Assembly: GCA_964505265.1 (NCBI GenBank)
Contig: CAZDGN010000005.1
Span: forward strand, 1-64,000
Direction of reading: 5' to 3'
Origin: CAILUF01 sp964505265
GTDB taxonomy: Bacteria; Pseudomonadota; Alphaproteobacteria; Rickettsiales; UBA1997
Length of the DNA stretch: 64,000 nucleotides
Under the pieces are notes generated by a model. It worked only from the letters and a program-made list of their open reading frames with translations. It ran no database searches and was not told the origin of the DNA. Within the stretch, counting starts at the first letter, position 1, and each line of letters starts with the position of its first letter. Below are positions 1 through 8,116 of the stretch, one piece after another. The translations under genes were made by a program, and so were the position numbers.

Positions 1-2
1 AA

Positions 3-236
3 AATAATGCCCAAAAATGGATTGTGGAGCCTGCAAATAATATTGCTCATCGCCATCAAAATAATATTATGAATTGGGTAGCTTCTAACAACACTCAAAC
101 TCAATTAAAATATGAATTTAATAACAAAGAAGATGCCGTTAAATTTTTAGAAAAAAACCAATTTGATTTTGAAATAATCCTGCCAAATGAAAGCAAAATT
201 AAGCCAAAATCATATTCCGAGAATTTTACTAACTAA
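3..236 (+). CDS. ETC complex I subunit, NDUFS4-like (5' end cut by window edge)
   Basis: This is the C-terminal part of a protein of the NDUFS4-like 'ETC complex I subunit conserved region' family, an accessory subunit of respiratory NADH dehydrogenase in alphaproteobacteria and mitochondria. The frame is open from the first bases, so the start lies upstream. The visible part reads QKWIVEP near the edge, then MNWVASNNTQTQLKYEF and KEDAVKFLEKN, and ends with PKSYSENF. These match the family's order of a QKW motif, a GW/NW-S-D/N segment, an 'F..KEDAI.FAEKN' helix and a terminal 'SYADNF'-like sequence. An in-frame GTG at 24 is internal to the homologous region and is not the real start. gshA follows 2 bases after the stop. 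The family call is from recalled motifs. Confidence 0.75.
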   Translation, partial: NNAQKWIVEPANNIAHRHQNNIMNWVASNNTQTQLKYEFNNKEDAVKFLEKNQFDFEIILPNESKIKPKSYSENFTN

Positions 237-238
237 TC

Positions 239-1498
239 ATGATTCAATTATCAAATATTACCGATATAATTATTGCCAAAAATCATGATTTAAAAAATTA
301 TTTTGACGAAAAATTTCGTAACCACCCTGCCCTAATTTATAATTCTGTCGACATCCGCCATAATTCTCATAAAATCGCCCCAGTCGATACCAATTGCTAT
401 CCAGCTGGCTTTAATAATTTGTCAAATATTGGTCAAAAAAACTGCCAACAACAATTCGAAATTTTTTTACAAAATTATTTTCAATCAAAAAAAATTGAAA
501 CAAATTCATCAAGTATAAAAAATATTTTTATTATACCCGAAAATCACACTCGTAATCAAAAATATCTAGAAAATTTATCAGCTTTACAAAAAATTTTAGG
601 CAAAAATTATCAAATTTTTATCACCACTTATAATCCAGAAATTCTAAAAGAAATCTCCTTAGACCTTGAAAATTCAAGTAAAATCAAGTTATATCCATTA
701 CAAAAAATTTCAGGCAAATTAGCAATTGCTGAAAATAACCAAAAAATCTATGCCGATTTTGCAATTTTAAACAATGATTTAACCAACGGCATTCCAGAAA
801 TTTTGCAAAACATCACAACTCCAATTAATCCATCGATTAATTTAGGGTGGTTTCAGCGCACAAAAACCAATCATTTCAATATTTACAATCAAATTGCCCA
901 AGAAATTGGAGAAATTTTAAAGATTGATCATTGGCTTATTTCTTCACTTCACGATAGTTGCGACAATCTTGATTTTAAGGAAAATATTGGACTTGAATGC
1001 TTAGTCAAACAAATCGATAAAATCCTCAACCAAATTCAAGAAAAATATCGCCAACATCATATAAAATTAACCCCTTATTGCTTTCTAAAAGCTAATAATG
1101 GAACATACGGAATGGCGGTTTGGGCAGTAAATAATTCTCAAGAAATTATTGAGATAAATAAAAAAGAGCGCAATAAAATGAATATGGTTAAAGGCTCAAC
1201 TCAGACTCATAGTGTAATTATTCAAGAAGGAATTTTTACCGAAGATAAAATTAATGATGGTGCCAGCGAGCCTTTATTATACATAGCTAACGGCAATTTA
1301 ATCGAAACCATTTATCGTACTAATCCACAAAAGGATGATCACGGAAATTTAAATTCTATGGGAGCAATTTTTTATAATTCGCAAAATATCAGCCAACAAA
1401 ATCACAATTTAAAAATTTCCAATTTTAACAATCTTTATCAATTAATTGCCAACATGACCGCATTGGCATCGGCAATTGAACTAACTAAATATAACTAA
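239..1498 (+). CDS. gshA: Glutamate-cysteine ligase (proteobacterial GshA type)
   Basis: Predicted to join glutamate and cysteine with ATP, the first step of glutathione synthesis, in the cytoplasm. The 419-residue protein resembles the Acidithiobacillus/alphaproteobacterial GshA class rather than the enterobacterial one. It has an early PVDTNCYPAGFNNL segment, the central GWFQRTKTNHF block, the glycine-rich KANNGTYGMAVWAV segment, and a late IIQEG...SEPLLYI region typical of that class. The ATG lies 2 bases after the upstream stop, and the next gene begins 1 base after this one ends, so it sits in a tight operon. No gshB is visible in the window. The downstream C26-family hydrolase could act on a gamma-glutamyl compound, but that link is inferred only from adjacency. 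Confidence 0.85.
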   Translation: MIQLSNITDIIIAKNHDLKNYFDEKFRNHPALIYNSVDIRHNSHKIAPVDTNCYPAGFNNLSNIGQKNCQQQFEIFLQNYFQSKKIETNSSSIKNIFIIPENHTRNQKYLENLSALQKILGKNYQIFITTYNPEILKEISLDLENSSKIKLYPLQKISGKLAIAENNQKIYADFAILNNDLTNGIPEILQNITTPINPSINLGWFQRTKTNHFNIYNQIAQEIGEILKIDHWLISSLHDSCDNLDFKENIGLECLVKQIDKILNQIQEKYRQHHIKLTPYCFLKANNGTYGMAVWAVNNSQEIIEINKKERNKMNMVKGSTQTHSVIIQEGIFTEDKINDGASEPLLYIANGNLIETIYRTNPQKDDHGNLNSMGAIFYNSQNISQQNHNLKISNFNNLYQLIANMTALASAIELTKYN

Positions 1499-1499
1499 T

Positions 1500-2306
1500 A
1501 TGACATTATTAAATCCTATAATTGGCGTTTTGCCAGATTTTCAGAATGGTGCAGAAAATACTTATTCCAAGAAAGATTTCTATGCGATTCGAAAAAATTA
1601 TATTGATGGCATTTCGGATGCTGGTGGATTACCAATTATTATGACCTATGATTATGAAAAAATCGATGATTATTTGGCTATAATCGACGGATTAATGGTA
1701 GTTGGAGGTTATATGGATATTCACCCAAAACGCTACAACGAAGAATATATTCACCCTACGGTTAAGTTAAATTTAACACGCGAGAATTTTGAATATGAAT
1801 TTGTTAAGCGGGCTTTAAAAACTAATTTGCCAATCTTTGGAATATGCAATGGTATGCAATTAATCAGTGTTTTACATGGTGGTAAAATTATTCAACACAT
1901 TTTAGATGAAAAAAATTTTATGGATCATGACCAAAGTGAATATCCAGATAACTGTAAATACATTGATCATGAGCAAAGTCACTTTACGGAATTCAAAGAA
2001 TACGGAACTCCATATCATGATATAAACATTGAAAAGAATTCACAATTTTATCAAATTGTTCAAAATGAAAAATTTGCCACCAACTCCTCGCATCACCAAG
2101 CTATAAAAAGCGTTGGTGATGATTTAAAAGTAGTTGCCAAGGCAGATGATGGCATCATTGAAGCCTTTGAAAAACCAAATCATCCTTTTTGCATTGGGGT
2201 ACAATGGCACCCTGAATTTCAAACTTCGCCAGCCGATAAAAAACTTTTTAAGGAATTTGTAAATCAGGCAAATAATTATAAAAAAATCAAATTTAATCAT
2301 GGATAA
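1500..2306 (+). CDS. Gamma-glutamyl-gamma-aminobutyrate hydrolase family protein (class I glutamine amidotransferase-like, C26)
   Basis: This 268-residue protein has the class I glutamine amidotransferase fold of the PuuD-like peptidase C26 family. The nucleophile elbow is PIFGICNGMQLISVLHGG with the catalytic Cys, and the His of the triad lies in GVQWHPEF near the C-terminus. An SSHHQAIK segment is also typical of PuuD-like hydrolases. The family cleaves gamma-glutamyl bonds, for example in gamma-glutamyl-GABA. The true substrate here is unknown. The gene follows gshA by 1 base, which suggests a role in gamma-glutamyl or glutathione metabolism, and its 3' end overlaps the next gene by 8 bases. 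Confidence 0.8.
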   Translation: MTLLNPIIGVLPDFQNGAENTYSKKDFYAIRKNYIDGISDAGGLPIIMTYDYEKIDDYLAIIDGLMVVGGYMDIHPKRYNEEYIHPTVKLNLTRENFEYEFVKRALKTNLPIFGICNGMQLISVLHGGKIIQHILDEKNFMDHDQSEYPDNCKYIDHEQSHFTEFKEYGTPYHDINIEKNSQFYQIVQNEKFATNSSHHQAIKSVGDDLKVVAKADDGIIEAFEKPNHPFCIGVQWHPEFQTSPADKKLFKEFVNQANNYKKIKFNHG

Positions 2307-3072
2307 TATAGAAAAAACTTTTAAAGCAAAAAATTCAAACAATCAGGATTCGAGCAAAGGAGTTCGTATTGCCAAAATAATTGCCCAAAGCGGTTTTTGT
2401 TCGCGTCGTGAAGCTGAGCAATTAATATTGGAAGGTAGAGTTCAGGTTAATGGCAAAGCCATCGACCACCCCGCCTTGTTAATCACGGATCAATCCATCA
2501 AGATTGATGGTAAATTAATTAATGCAAAACAGCCCACTAAATTATTTTTATTTTACAAACCAGTCGGCACTATTTGCACTAATAATGACCCCGAAAATCG
2601 CCAAACAATTTTTGATATTTTACCAAAAAATTTACCACGATTAATTAGTGTGGGTAGACTAGACTTTAACACCGAAGGCTTGTTATTATTAACCACTGAT
2701 GGTGCTTTAGCTCGCTATATCGAGCTTCCAAAAAGCAAATGGGTACGTAAATATCGAGTTCGAGTTTTTGGCAAATTAAATCACGAACGATTGAAGGCAT
2801 TGGTTAAGGGTATTACCGTTGATGGCATCAAATATGGCTCAATCAAGGTTGAAGTTGAAAGCGAAAAGGAATCTAATTCATGGCTTTCGGTTTCATTAAC
2901 CGAAGGAAAAAATCGTGAAATTAGAAAAATTATGCTACATCTTGGACTTCAAGTAAGTAGATTAATTAGAGTAAGTTTTGGACCGTTTCAACTAGGCGAA
3001 ATGCGGGTTGGAGAAATTCATGAAGTTTCAAAAAAAGTTTTAAAAAATTCAGTGCCAATAGAAATTCTTTAA
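2299..3072 (+). CDS. RluB/RsuA-family rRNA pseudouridine synthase
   Basis: The 257-residue protein has an N-terminal S4 RNA-binding domain (about residues 23-70: RIAKIIAQSGFCSRREAEQL, then VQVNGK) followed by the RsuA/RluB/E/F catalytic domain. The catalytic Asp lies in GRLDFNTEGLLLLTTDGAL, the usual 'GRLD.(N/D)(T/S)EGLLLLT' motif. EGKNREIRKI near the C-terminus is another family hallmark. The domain order and length best match RluB, which makes a pseudouridine in helix 80 of 23S rRNA, but RluE/F-like specificity cannot be excluded. The ATG lies inside the end of the preceding gene, so translation is probably coupled. It converges on queE with a 4-base gap. Confidence 0.85.
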   Translation: MDNIEKTFKAKNSNNQDSSKGVRIAKIIAQSGFCSRREAEQLILEGRVQVNGKAIDHPALLITDQSIKIDGKLINAKQPTKLFLFYKPVGTICTNNDPENRQTIFDILPKNLPRLISVGRLDFNTEGLLLLTTDGALARYIELPKSKWVRKYRVRVFGKLNHERLKALVKGITVDGIKYGSIKVEVESEKESNSWLSVSLTEGKNREIRKIMLHLGLQVSRLIRVSFGPFQLGEMRVGEIHEVSKKVLKNSVPIEIL

Positions 3073-3076
3073 GGAT

Positions 3077-3754
3077 CTATCTTAATCCCAAAATTTTATG
3101 AGTCTGAAGCGATAAAATATAATTATTTTCCAAACATAATTTAATAGCTAAATCATAATTTTTACGATTCTTTTCATCGTCATATTCATCCATCGGTTGC
3201 ACATAAACTGGAATATTAAATAAACTCTGACCAACTTCTCCAACATAGCTATAATCAAGGTTTTGTGCCGATATAATAAATTTAAAATTATTAATTTTTG
3301 GCAATAAATCTTCACGAATTTTATGATATTTTTTATTAGAAATTTTTGGCGAACAAACAATAAAAACCTTCTTTGGCAATTCTCGAAAAATTGTGCCATT
3401 AGTTTCGATTTGCACCTTAAAATCAAGCTTTATAAGTTCTTTACATAATTTTTCAATTGGCTGACGCATTGGTTCACCTCCAGTAATTACTACTAATTTT
3501 CGCACAATTTCATCTTTAGAATTTTTCGAACATTTTAATACCTCAATTAAAATTTCTGCCAATGACATTTTTTGAAATGATTCAAACTCGGTATCGCAAA
3601 AATTGCAAGCCAAATTACATCCGCCAAGTCGAACAAAAACCGCAGGAACACCAGCAAAATAGCCCTCCCCTTGCAGAGTTGGAAATATTTCTTGAATATC
3701 AAGTTCTTGCCCTGAATTGCTTATTGGGGCTAATATTTTATTTTTTCCAAACAT
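3077..3754 (-). CDS. queE: 7-carboxy-7-deazaguanine synthase
   Basis: A radical-SAM enzyme of the queuosine pathway, converting carboxytetrahydropterin to 7-carboxy-7-deazaguanine. The 225-residue protein carries the family start EIFPTLQGEGYFAGVPAVF and then the cluster-binding Cys triad in RLGGCNLACNFCDTEF, spaced CX3CX2C as in QueE. TGGEPMRQP is the SAM-binding GGE motif and QIETNGT follows, both expected. It is in tandem on the minus strand with the DUF167 gene, whose stop overlaps this start by 1 base. Other que genes are not in the window. Function is confident from the motifs. Confidence 0.9.
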   Translation of the reverse strand: MFGKNKILAPISNSGQELDIQEIFPTLQGEGYFAGVPAVFVRLGGCNLACNFCDTEFESFQKMSLAEILIEVLKCSKNSKDEIVRKLVVITGGEPMRQPIEKLCKELIKLDFKVQIETNGTIFRELPKKVFIVCSPKISNKKYHKIREDLLPKINNFKFIISAQNLDYSYVGEVGQSLFNIPVYVQPMDEYDDEKNRKNYDLAIKLCLENNYILSLQTHKILGLR

Positions 3755-3993
3755 TATTCTTCAATTATTTCAATTATTTTATTTCGTGACTTAAGACCAT
3801 TAATTATTTTAATATATTTTTTTTGGATTTTAAAATATTTGGCAAGAAAATCAATCAAAGTTTCGTTCGCCCTGCCATCAACTGGGACTTCAGCAATTTT
3901 AATCTCAATCTCCCTCTCGCCCAATAAATTAATTTTATCACTCAAAACTGAATTAATTTTAGAATATGGTTTAATTTTTATAAAAATTTTCAT
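3754..3993 (-). CDS. DUF167 / YggU family protein
   Basis: A small 79-residue protein of the DUF167 (YggU) family, whose function is not established. The family pattern is visible: an early KPYSKINSV strand, then EIKIAEVPVDGRANETLIDFLAKYF, where the 'A.PVDG.AN..L...LA' motif is diagnostic, and KIINGLKSRNKII, the 'v..G..sR.K.v.i' motif. It is the first gene of a two-gene minus-strand unit with queE and overlaps it by 1 base. The 75-base gap upstream is shared with the divergent Hsp20-like gene and must hold promoters for both directions. Confidence 0.8.
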   Translation of the reverse strand: MKIFIKIKPYSKINSVLSDKINLLGEREIEIKIAEVPVDGRANETLIDFLAKYFKIQKKYIKIINGLKSRNKIIEIIEE

Positions 3994-4068
3994 TTGAACT
4001 TTACTTGAATTTTTTTAAAGCAAATTTATATTTCAAAATAATAACTTTAATAACAATTTTTTTAATAT

Positions 4069-4791
4069 ATGACCAATAAAATTAATGAAAAAAATGATAT
4101 TGTAAATCACAACAGTCATTCCAACCAAAAAAAATGTCGATTTAAAAGATTTTTTTCATCCTTTAAAAATTCTTTTAAAAATATTTTTTCTTCAAGAATT
4201 TTTTTAGCGATATTTTTTTTGTTTATAGGAATTTTAACCACAAATTCTTGTCAAAAACACCAAGATTACAAAAAATCCCATTACAGTTTTTTTGATGATG
4301 ATTTTTATGAAGATGATTTTTTTAGCGAATTTGACGAAATTCATGAAAAAATGCATCGAACAATGCTTCATCATCGCAAAACAATGCAAAAAGCCTTTGA
4401 AGAGCATTATAAGGAAAATTCTAAATCCGAAAATCAACGACAATTAAATAAAATTTCCGCTTCTTTAAATTTCAGTGAAGATGAAAATTTTATGAATTAT
4501 GAGCTAAATTTTTCTGGAATTAACCCCGAACAAATTAATGTTTTAACCGAAAATAATTATTTAATTTTTTCAGCAAAACAAGCTAACATAAACTCAACTT
4601 CTAGCGAAAATAATTTATCTCAATCTAGCTCTTCATCAAATTTTTATTATGCAGTAAATATTGGCAATTTTGATGAAAAAACCAAAGCAGAAATCACCAA
4701 AACTAGTGATAAAATTCTAGTAAAACTTAAAAAATTAAATAAAAAAAAATCAGAAGAAAAGTCGGTCAAAAAATCACTTAAAAAAATTTAA
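4069..4791 (+). CDS. Membrane-anchored Hsp20/alpha-crystallin-like protein
   Basis: A 240-residue protein with three parts. Residues 1-42 are basic and polar. A single hydrophobic segment lies at about 43-59. An acidic, Phe-rich stretch (FFDDDFYEDDFFSEF) and a His/Met-rich helix follow. The C-terminal ~110 residues fit the alpha-crystallin fold: MNYELNFSGINPEQINVLTE then YLIFSAK, a Ser/Asn linker, FYYAVNIGNFDEKTKAEI and a final ILVKLKK strand. These parallel the 'aelPGv...dI.V...n.LtI' and 'G.L.i.lPK' landmarks of small heat-shock proteins. The transmembrane anchor is unusual for Hsp20. The Lys-rich tail has no IXI motif. It probably acts as an envelope chaperone; the side of the membrane is not certain. 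Confidence 0.6.
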   Translation: MTNKINEKNDIVNHNSHSNQKKCRFKRFFSSFKNSFKNIFSSRIFLAIFFLFIGILTTNSCQKHQDYKKSHYSFFDDDFYEDDFFSEFDEIHEKMHRTMLHHRKTMQKAFEEHYKENSKSENQRQLNKISASLNFSEDENFMNYELNFSGINPEQINVLTENNYLIFSAKQANINSTSSENNLSQSSSSSNFYYAVNIGNFDEKTKAEITKTSDKILVKLKKLNKKKSEEKSVKKSLKKI

Positions 4792-4821
4792 ATCTGAATT
4801 TTTAGAAATTTTGGACAAAAA

Positions 4822-4865
4822 AAATCGCTTACATTCGAAAAAAATTTAAAATGTAAGCGATTAAA
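4822..4865. terminator. Bidirectional rho-independent terminator
   Basis: A perfect stem AATCGCTTACATT / AATGTAAGCGATT encloses an A-rich loop, with A-runs on the left and T/A-rich sequence on the right. It lies between the convergent Hsp20-like gene and pal and can terminate transcription from either side. Confidence 0.8.
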
Positions 4866-4872
4866 AAATTAA

Positions 4873-5334
4873 TTATTTTAAAACAATAATTTCGACTCTT
4901 CTATTTTTAGCCCAAGCCTCTTCGTTGCTAGCAGTATCTACTGGCTTTGATTCGCCAAAACTAACTGCAGAAATTTTGTTTTTGGCAATTCCAGATTTTT
5001 CAAGCAATTTTTTTGCTACTAAAGCTCTTTTTTTGCCAAGTTTAAAATTATATTTATTGGCTCCTCTTTCGTCGCAATGACCTTCGGCAACGATAGTGAA
5101 ATTTGTGTTTTGAGAAATTTGTGCTTTTATTGCCTTGATAGCCAAAGCATTTTCTTTGTTAATTTTGTAGCTATCTGTATCAAAATAAACAACCTTTCTA
5201 AGCAATTCTTTTTCATTAACTATATTTAATTTTTTTTCAGATAAACCAATCGATTGATTTTGTTGATTTGAATTTTTTGAGCAAGAAAATATTAAAGCCG
5301 TAATTAAGGCAATAAGCAAAATTTGTTTTTTCAT
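4873..5334 (-). CDS. pal: Peptidoglycan-associated lipoprotein Pal
   Basis: Pal is an outer-membrane lipoprotein that binds peptidoglycan and partners with TolB and TolA in envelope constriction. The 153-residue protein begins with a lipoprotein signal (MKKQILLIALITALIFSC, acylated Cys at about 18), a short Asn/Gln-rich linker, and an OmpA-like domain with VYFDTDSYKI, VAEGHCDERG, YNFKLGKKRALVAKKLL, FGESKP and NRRVEIIV. The Asp and Arg that contact diaminopimelate in this family are present in the last two blocks. It stands apart from the tolR/TolA-like genes at about 11-12 kb, and no tolB is next to it. Confidence 0.92.
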   Translation of the reverse strand: MKKQILLIALITALIFSCSKNSNQQNQSIGLSEKKLNIVNEKELLRKVVYFDTDSYKINKENALAIKAIKAQISQNTNFTIVAEGHCDERGANKYNFKLGKKRALVAKKLLEKSGIAKNKISAVSFGESKPVDTASNEEAWAKNRRVEIIVLK

Positions 5335-5420
5335 AGGTAGTATTATAAAGTTTAAATTGATATTTATTATATATTCTAAATTGAATTTTATAGCATTTTT
5401 AATTTTTATTCAAGGTAATT

Positions 5421-6452
5421 TTATTGGATAAGTTCATGAATTCTTGAAATAGTTCGAGCAAAATAATAAATCTCCGCAGTTTGTAATTCTAAGTTTTTTA
5501 ATGATGATTTGCTTAAAAAATAAAATTGTTTTTTGGCTTCATAGCCTTCATCAATAAATAAAGTAAAACGACGAATTTCGTTAAGCATTGATTTATCAAG
5601 CCTTGGAATATTTTTAACGATAATAATAGCAAAATTTTTAAAAAATTCTCGATAATCATCGCTCGATAAATTTTGAGTAAAAAAATTTTTGAAATCCAAA
5701 ATAACTATATCCTCATAGCTATTTTTAATTTCAATATCTCGACCCCAGACCCTAATAATTTTAGTTTTTTTTACCTTATTTTTAGTTAAATTTGCAATTA
5801 TATTTTTAAAAATTTCAGAATTTTTAGCATTTTTTACAAAAAATTTTTTTTTATGGGATAAAATTTTTTTACGATAATCGGTTTGATGATTTAAAGACAA
5901 AATTTCTAAATTTTGCATCAATTCATTTTTTATAAATTGCAAAAATAATTCGCGCTGAAGACCGTTTGAATATAGCTTTAATGGGTGCAAATTAGAAGTT
6001 ATTACAACAAAGATTTTTTGCTTGAAAAAATATTGAAAAATCCTCGATAGCAACATAGCATCGGCAACATCAAGAACCTGAAATTCATCAAAACATATTA
6101 GTTTTTGCTTGGAGATAATCAATTTTATGGCCTCTATCAACTCATCATCATATTTTTTCGATTCTAAACGAATTTTATGAAGATTTTTGTGAATTAAATG
6201 CATAAATTCATGAAAATGAATATAGATTTTTGGGGTATTTTTGATATTTTCATAAAAATATTTCATTAAGGCAGTTTTACCTCTGCCAACATCGCCATAA
6301 ATATAAAAACCAAAATTAATGGGATTTTTTTTAGGTTTAAAAAAACTAAAAATATCTATTTTTTTATGGGTAGGATAGATTTTTTCTATAATGATAGCAA
6401 GCTGGTCAAGTTTATTTTTTATAATTAATTGTTTTTCGTCAAAATTTATCAT
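5421..6452 (-). CDS. zapE: Cell division protein ZapE / AFG1-like ATPase
   Basis: An AFG1/ZapE-type P-loop ATPase of 343 residues, within the family's usual length. Walker A is YGDVGRGKTALMKYFY (about residues 53-68) and Walker B is KLICFDEFQVLDVADAMLL. VVITSNLHPLKLYSNGLQRE is the sensor region with the 'TSN..P..LY..GLQR' signature. The C-terminal part includes IPRLDKSMLNEIRRF and IDEGYEAK, also family landmarks. ZapE is linked to the division ring in bacteria, and mitochondrial AFG1 to quality control of respiratory complexes. The ATG is followed by a Lys-rich N-terminus. The 151-base gap to nuoM is shared by divergent promoters. Confidence 0.88.
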   Translation of the reverse strand: MINFDEKQLIIKNKLDQLAIIIEKIYPTHKKIDIFSFFKPKKNPINFGFYIYGDVGRGKTALMKYFYENIKNTPKIYIHFHEFMHLIHKNLHKIRLESKKYDDELIEAIKLIISKQKLICFDEFQVLDVADAMLLSRIFQYFFKQKIFVVITSNLHPLKLYSNGLQRELFLQFIKNELMQNLEILSLNHQTDYRKKILSHKKKFFVKNAKNSEIFKNIIANLTKNKVKKTKIIRVWGRDIEIKNSYEDIVILDFKNFFTQNLSSDDYREFFKNFAIIIVKNIPRLDKSMLNEIRRFTLFIDEGYEAKKQFYFLSKSSLKNLELQTAEIYYFARTISRIHELIQ

Positions 6453-6603
6453 GAAAAAATAAAAATTTGATTTGCTTAAATGGTTTTTTTAAAATAAAAT
6501 GTTTATTGAAATTTATTTAAAAAATTTCTGTTTTACAAATAATTTTAAAACATAGATATTTAATAACCAATATTTAAATTAGTCCAAAGATTCCATTTTA
6601 ATC

Positions 6604-8100
6604 ATGAATATTAACGATTTCAATCCACTCACAATATTAATTTTTCTTCCACTTTTATCGGCAATTTTTTTAATGCCAATGCGCATCGAAAGCAAAAAAA
6701 TTTTATATGGCTATGGTTGCTTGATTGGAATTATTAATTTTATTATTTCATGCATTTGTTTAATTAATTTTGATACTCATGATCTAAATTACCAATATCA
6801 ATATAACTACAAATTATTCGAAGAATTTGACATCAAATATTTCGTTGGGGTTGATGGAATTTCAATTACTATGATTTTTTTAACCGCCCTTTTAACTCCA
6901 ATTTGTTATATAATTTCATTTAATTCAATAACTAAAAGAGTTAAAGAATTTGTGATATGCTTTTTACTTATCGAATCATTTGTAATCGGGGCTTTTAGTG
7001 TTCTTGATTTAATGTTCTTTTATATCTTCTTTGAGGCAACTTTGATTCCGATGTTTTTAGTAATCGGAATTTGGGGGCAAGAAAACAGGATTTATGCCAG
7101 CTATAAATTTTTTATATATACTCTTTTTGGTTCGGTGTTTTTTTTAATTGGCATAATTGTAATTTTCCTTCACACTAAAACCACCGACATTATTCAACTT
7201 ACCGCATTACTTAAAGAGGTTTTGCCCTTACAATATCAATCATGGCTTTTTGTTTTATTTTTCGCCTCTTTTGCTATTAAAGTTCCAATGTTTCCATTTC
7301 ACACTTGGCTTCCAGATGCTCACGTTCAAGCTCCAACCGCAGGTTCAGTAATTTTAGCTGGCATTTTAATTAAACTTGGAGCCTATGGCTTTCTTAGATT
7401 TTCCTTACCTTTTTTTCCTCTAGCTTCAGCCTATTTTGCAGATACAATTTTTGTGTTAAGTATCATTGCCATTATCTATGGTTCATTCGTCTCCTTAATG
7501 CAAGAAGATATGAAAAAAATGATCGCCTACTCTTCTGTTGCCCATATGGGTTTTGTAACTATTGGAATTTTTAGCCTTAATCAACAAGGAATTGATGGGG
7601 CGATCACTCAAATGATTAGCCATGGAATTATTTCTGGAGCATTATTTATATGTGTTGGCTATATTTACGATCGACTTCACACCAAGAAAATCAAGGATTT
7701 AGGAGGTATAGCTCTAAAAATGCCAAACTTTGCTTTGTTAGCGATGATTTTTACTATGGGTTCAGTTGGATTACCTGGAACAAGCGGATTTATCGGGGAA
7801 TTTTTGACAATAATTGGATTATTTAAAGTTAATAAATTTATGGCTTTGTTAGCAGGAACGGGAGTAATTTTTGGTGCTTGCTATATGCTGTGGCTGTATA
7901 AAAGAGTTTGGTTTAGCGAAATTCACAACGATAAAATTAAACAATTAAAAGATTTAGATTTTTCCGAAGCTGTAGTTTTAATTGGTTTAGCTATAATGGT
8001 AATTGGAATCGGAATCTTTCCGGGTTTAATCACTAATTTTTATAGCGAAAAATCTCTTGAAATCGCAAATTTTGTTTTAAAACTAACACCGCCACAATAA
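6604..8100 (+). CDS. nuoM: NADH-quinone oxidoreductase subunit M
   Basis: An antiporter-like proton-pumping subunit of respiratory complex I, an integral membrane protein of 498 residues. The conserved Glu of transmembrane helix 5 is in FFEATLIPMFLVIGIWG (E144), and the key Lys is in AIKVPMFPFHTWLPDAHV (K226). Both match the positions essential in other NuoM proteins. Further family blocks include QAPTAGSVILAGILIKLGAYG and SSVAHMGFV. nuoN follows after 16 bases. nuoL and the other complex I genes are not adjacent, because zapE on the opposite strand lies upstream, so the nuo genes are split in this genome. Confidence 0.97.
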   Translation: MNINDFNPLTILIFLPLLSAIFLMPMRIESKKILYGYGCLIGIINFIISCICLINFDTHDLNYQYQYNYKLFEEFDIKYFVGVDGISITMIFLTALLTPICYIISFNSITKRVKEFVICFLLIESFVIGAFSVLDLMFFYIFFEATLIPMFLVIGIWGQENRIYASYKFFIYTLFGSVFFLIGIIVIFLHTKTTDIIQLTALLKEVLPLQYQSWLFVLFFASFAIKVPMFPFHTWLPDAHVQAPTAGSVILAGILIKLGAYGFLRFSLPFFPLASAYFADTIFVLSIIAIIYGSFVSLMQEDMKKMIAYSSVAHMGFVTIGIFSLNQQGIDGAITQMISHGIISGALFICVGYIYDRLHTKKIKDLGGIALKMPNFALLAMIFTMGSVGLPGTSGFIGEFLTIIGLFKVNKFMALLAGTGVIFGACYMLWLYKRVWFSEIHNDKIKQLKDLDFSEAVVLIGLAIMVIGIGIFPGLITNFYSEKSLEIANFVLKLTPPQ

Positions 8101-8116
8101 CTAATTTTTAACAAAC

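Noticed and set aside
3655..3690. A match to the repeat core (CCCTCCCCTTGC...AGAG)
   Set aside because: It codes for the conserved LQGEGYFAG motif of QueE and lacks the rest of the repeat, so the likeness is chance.
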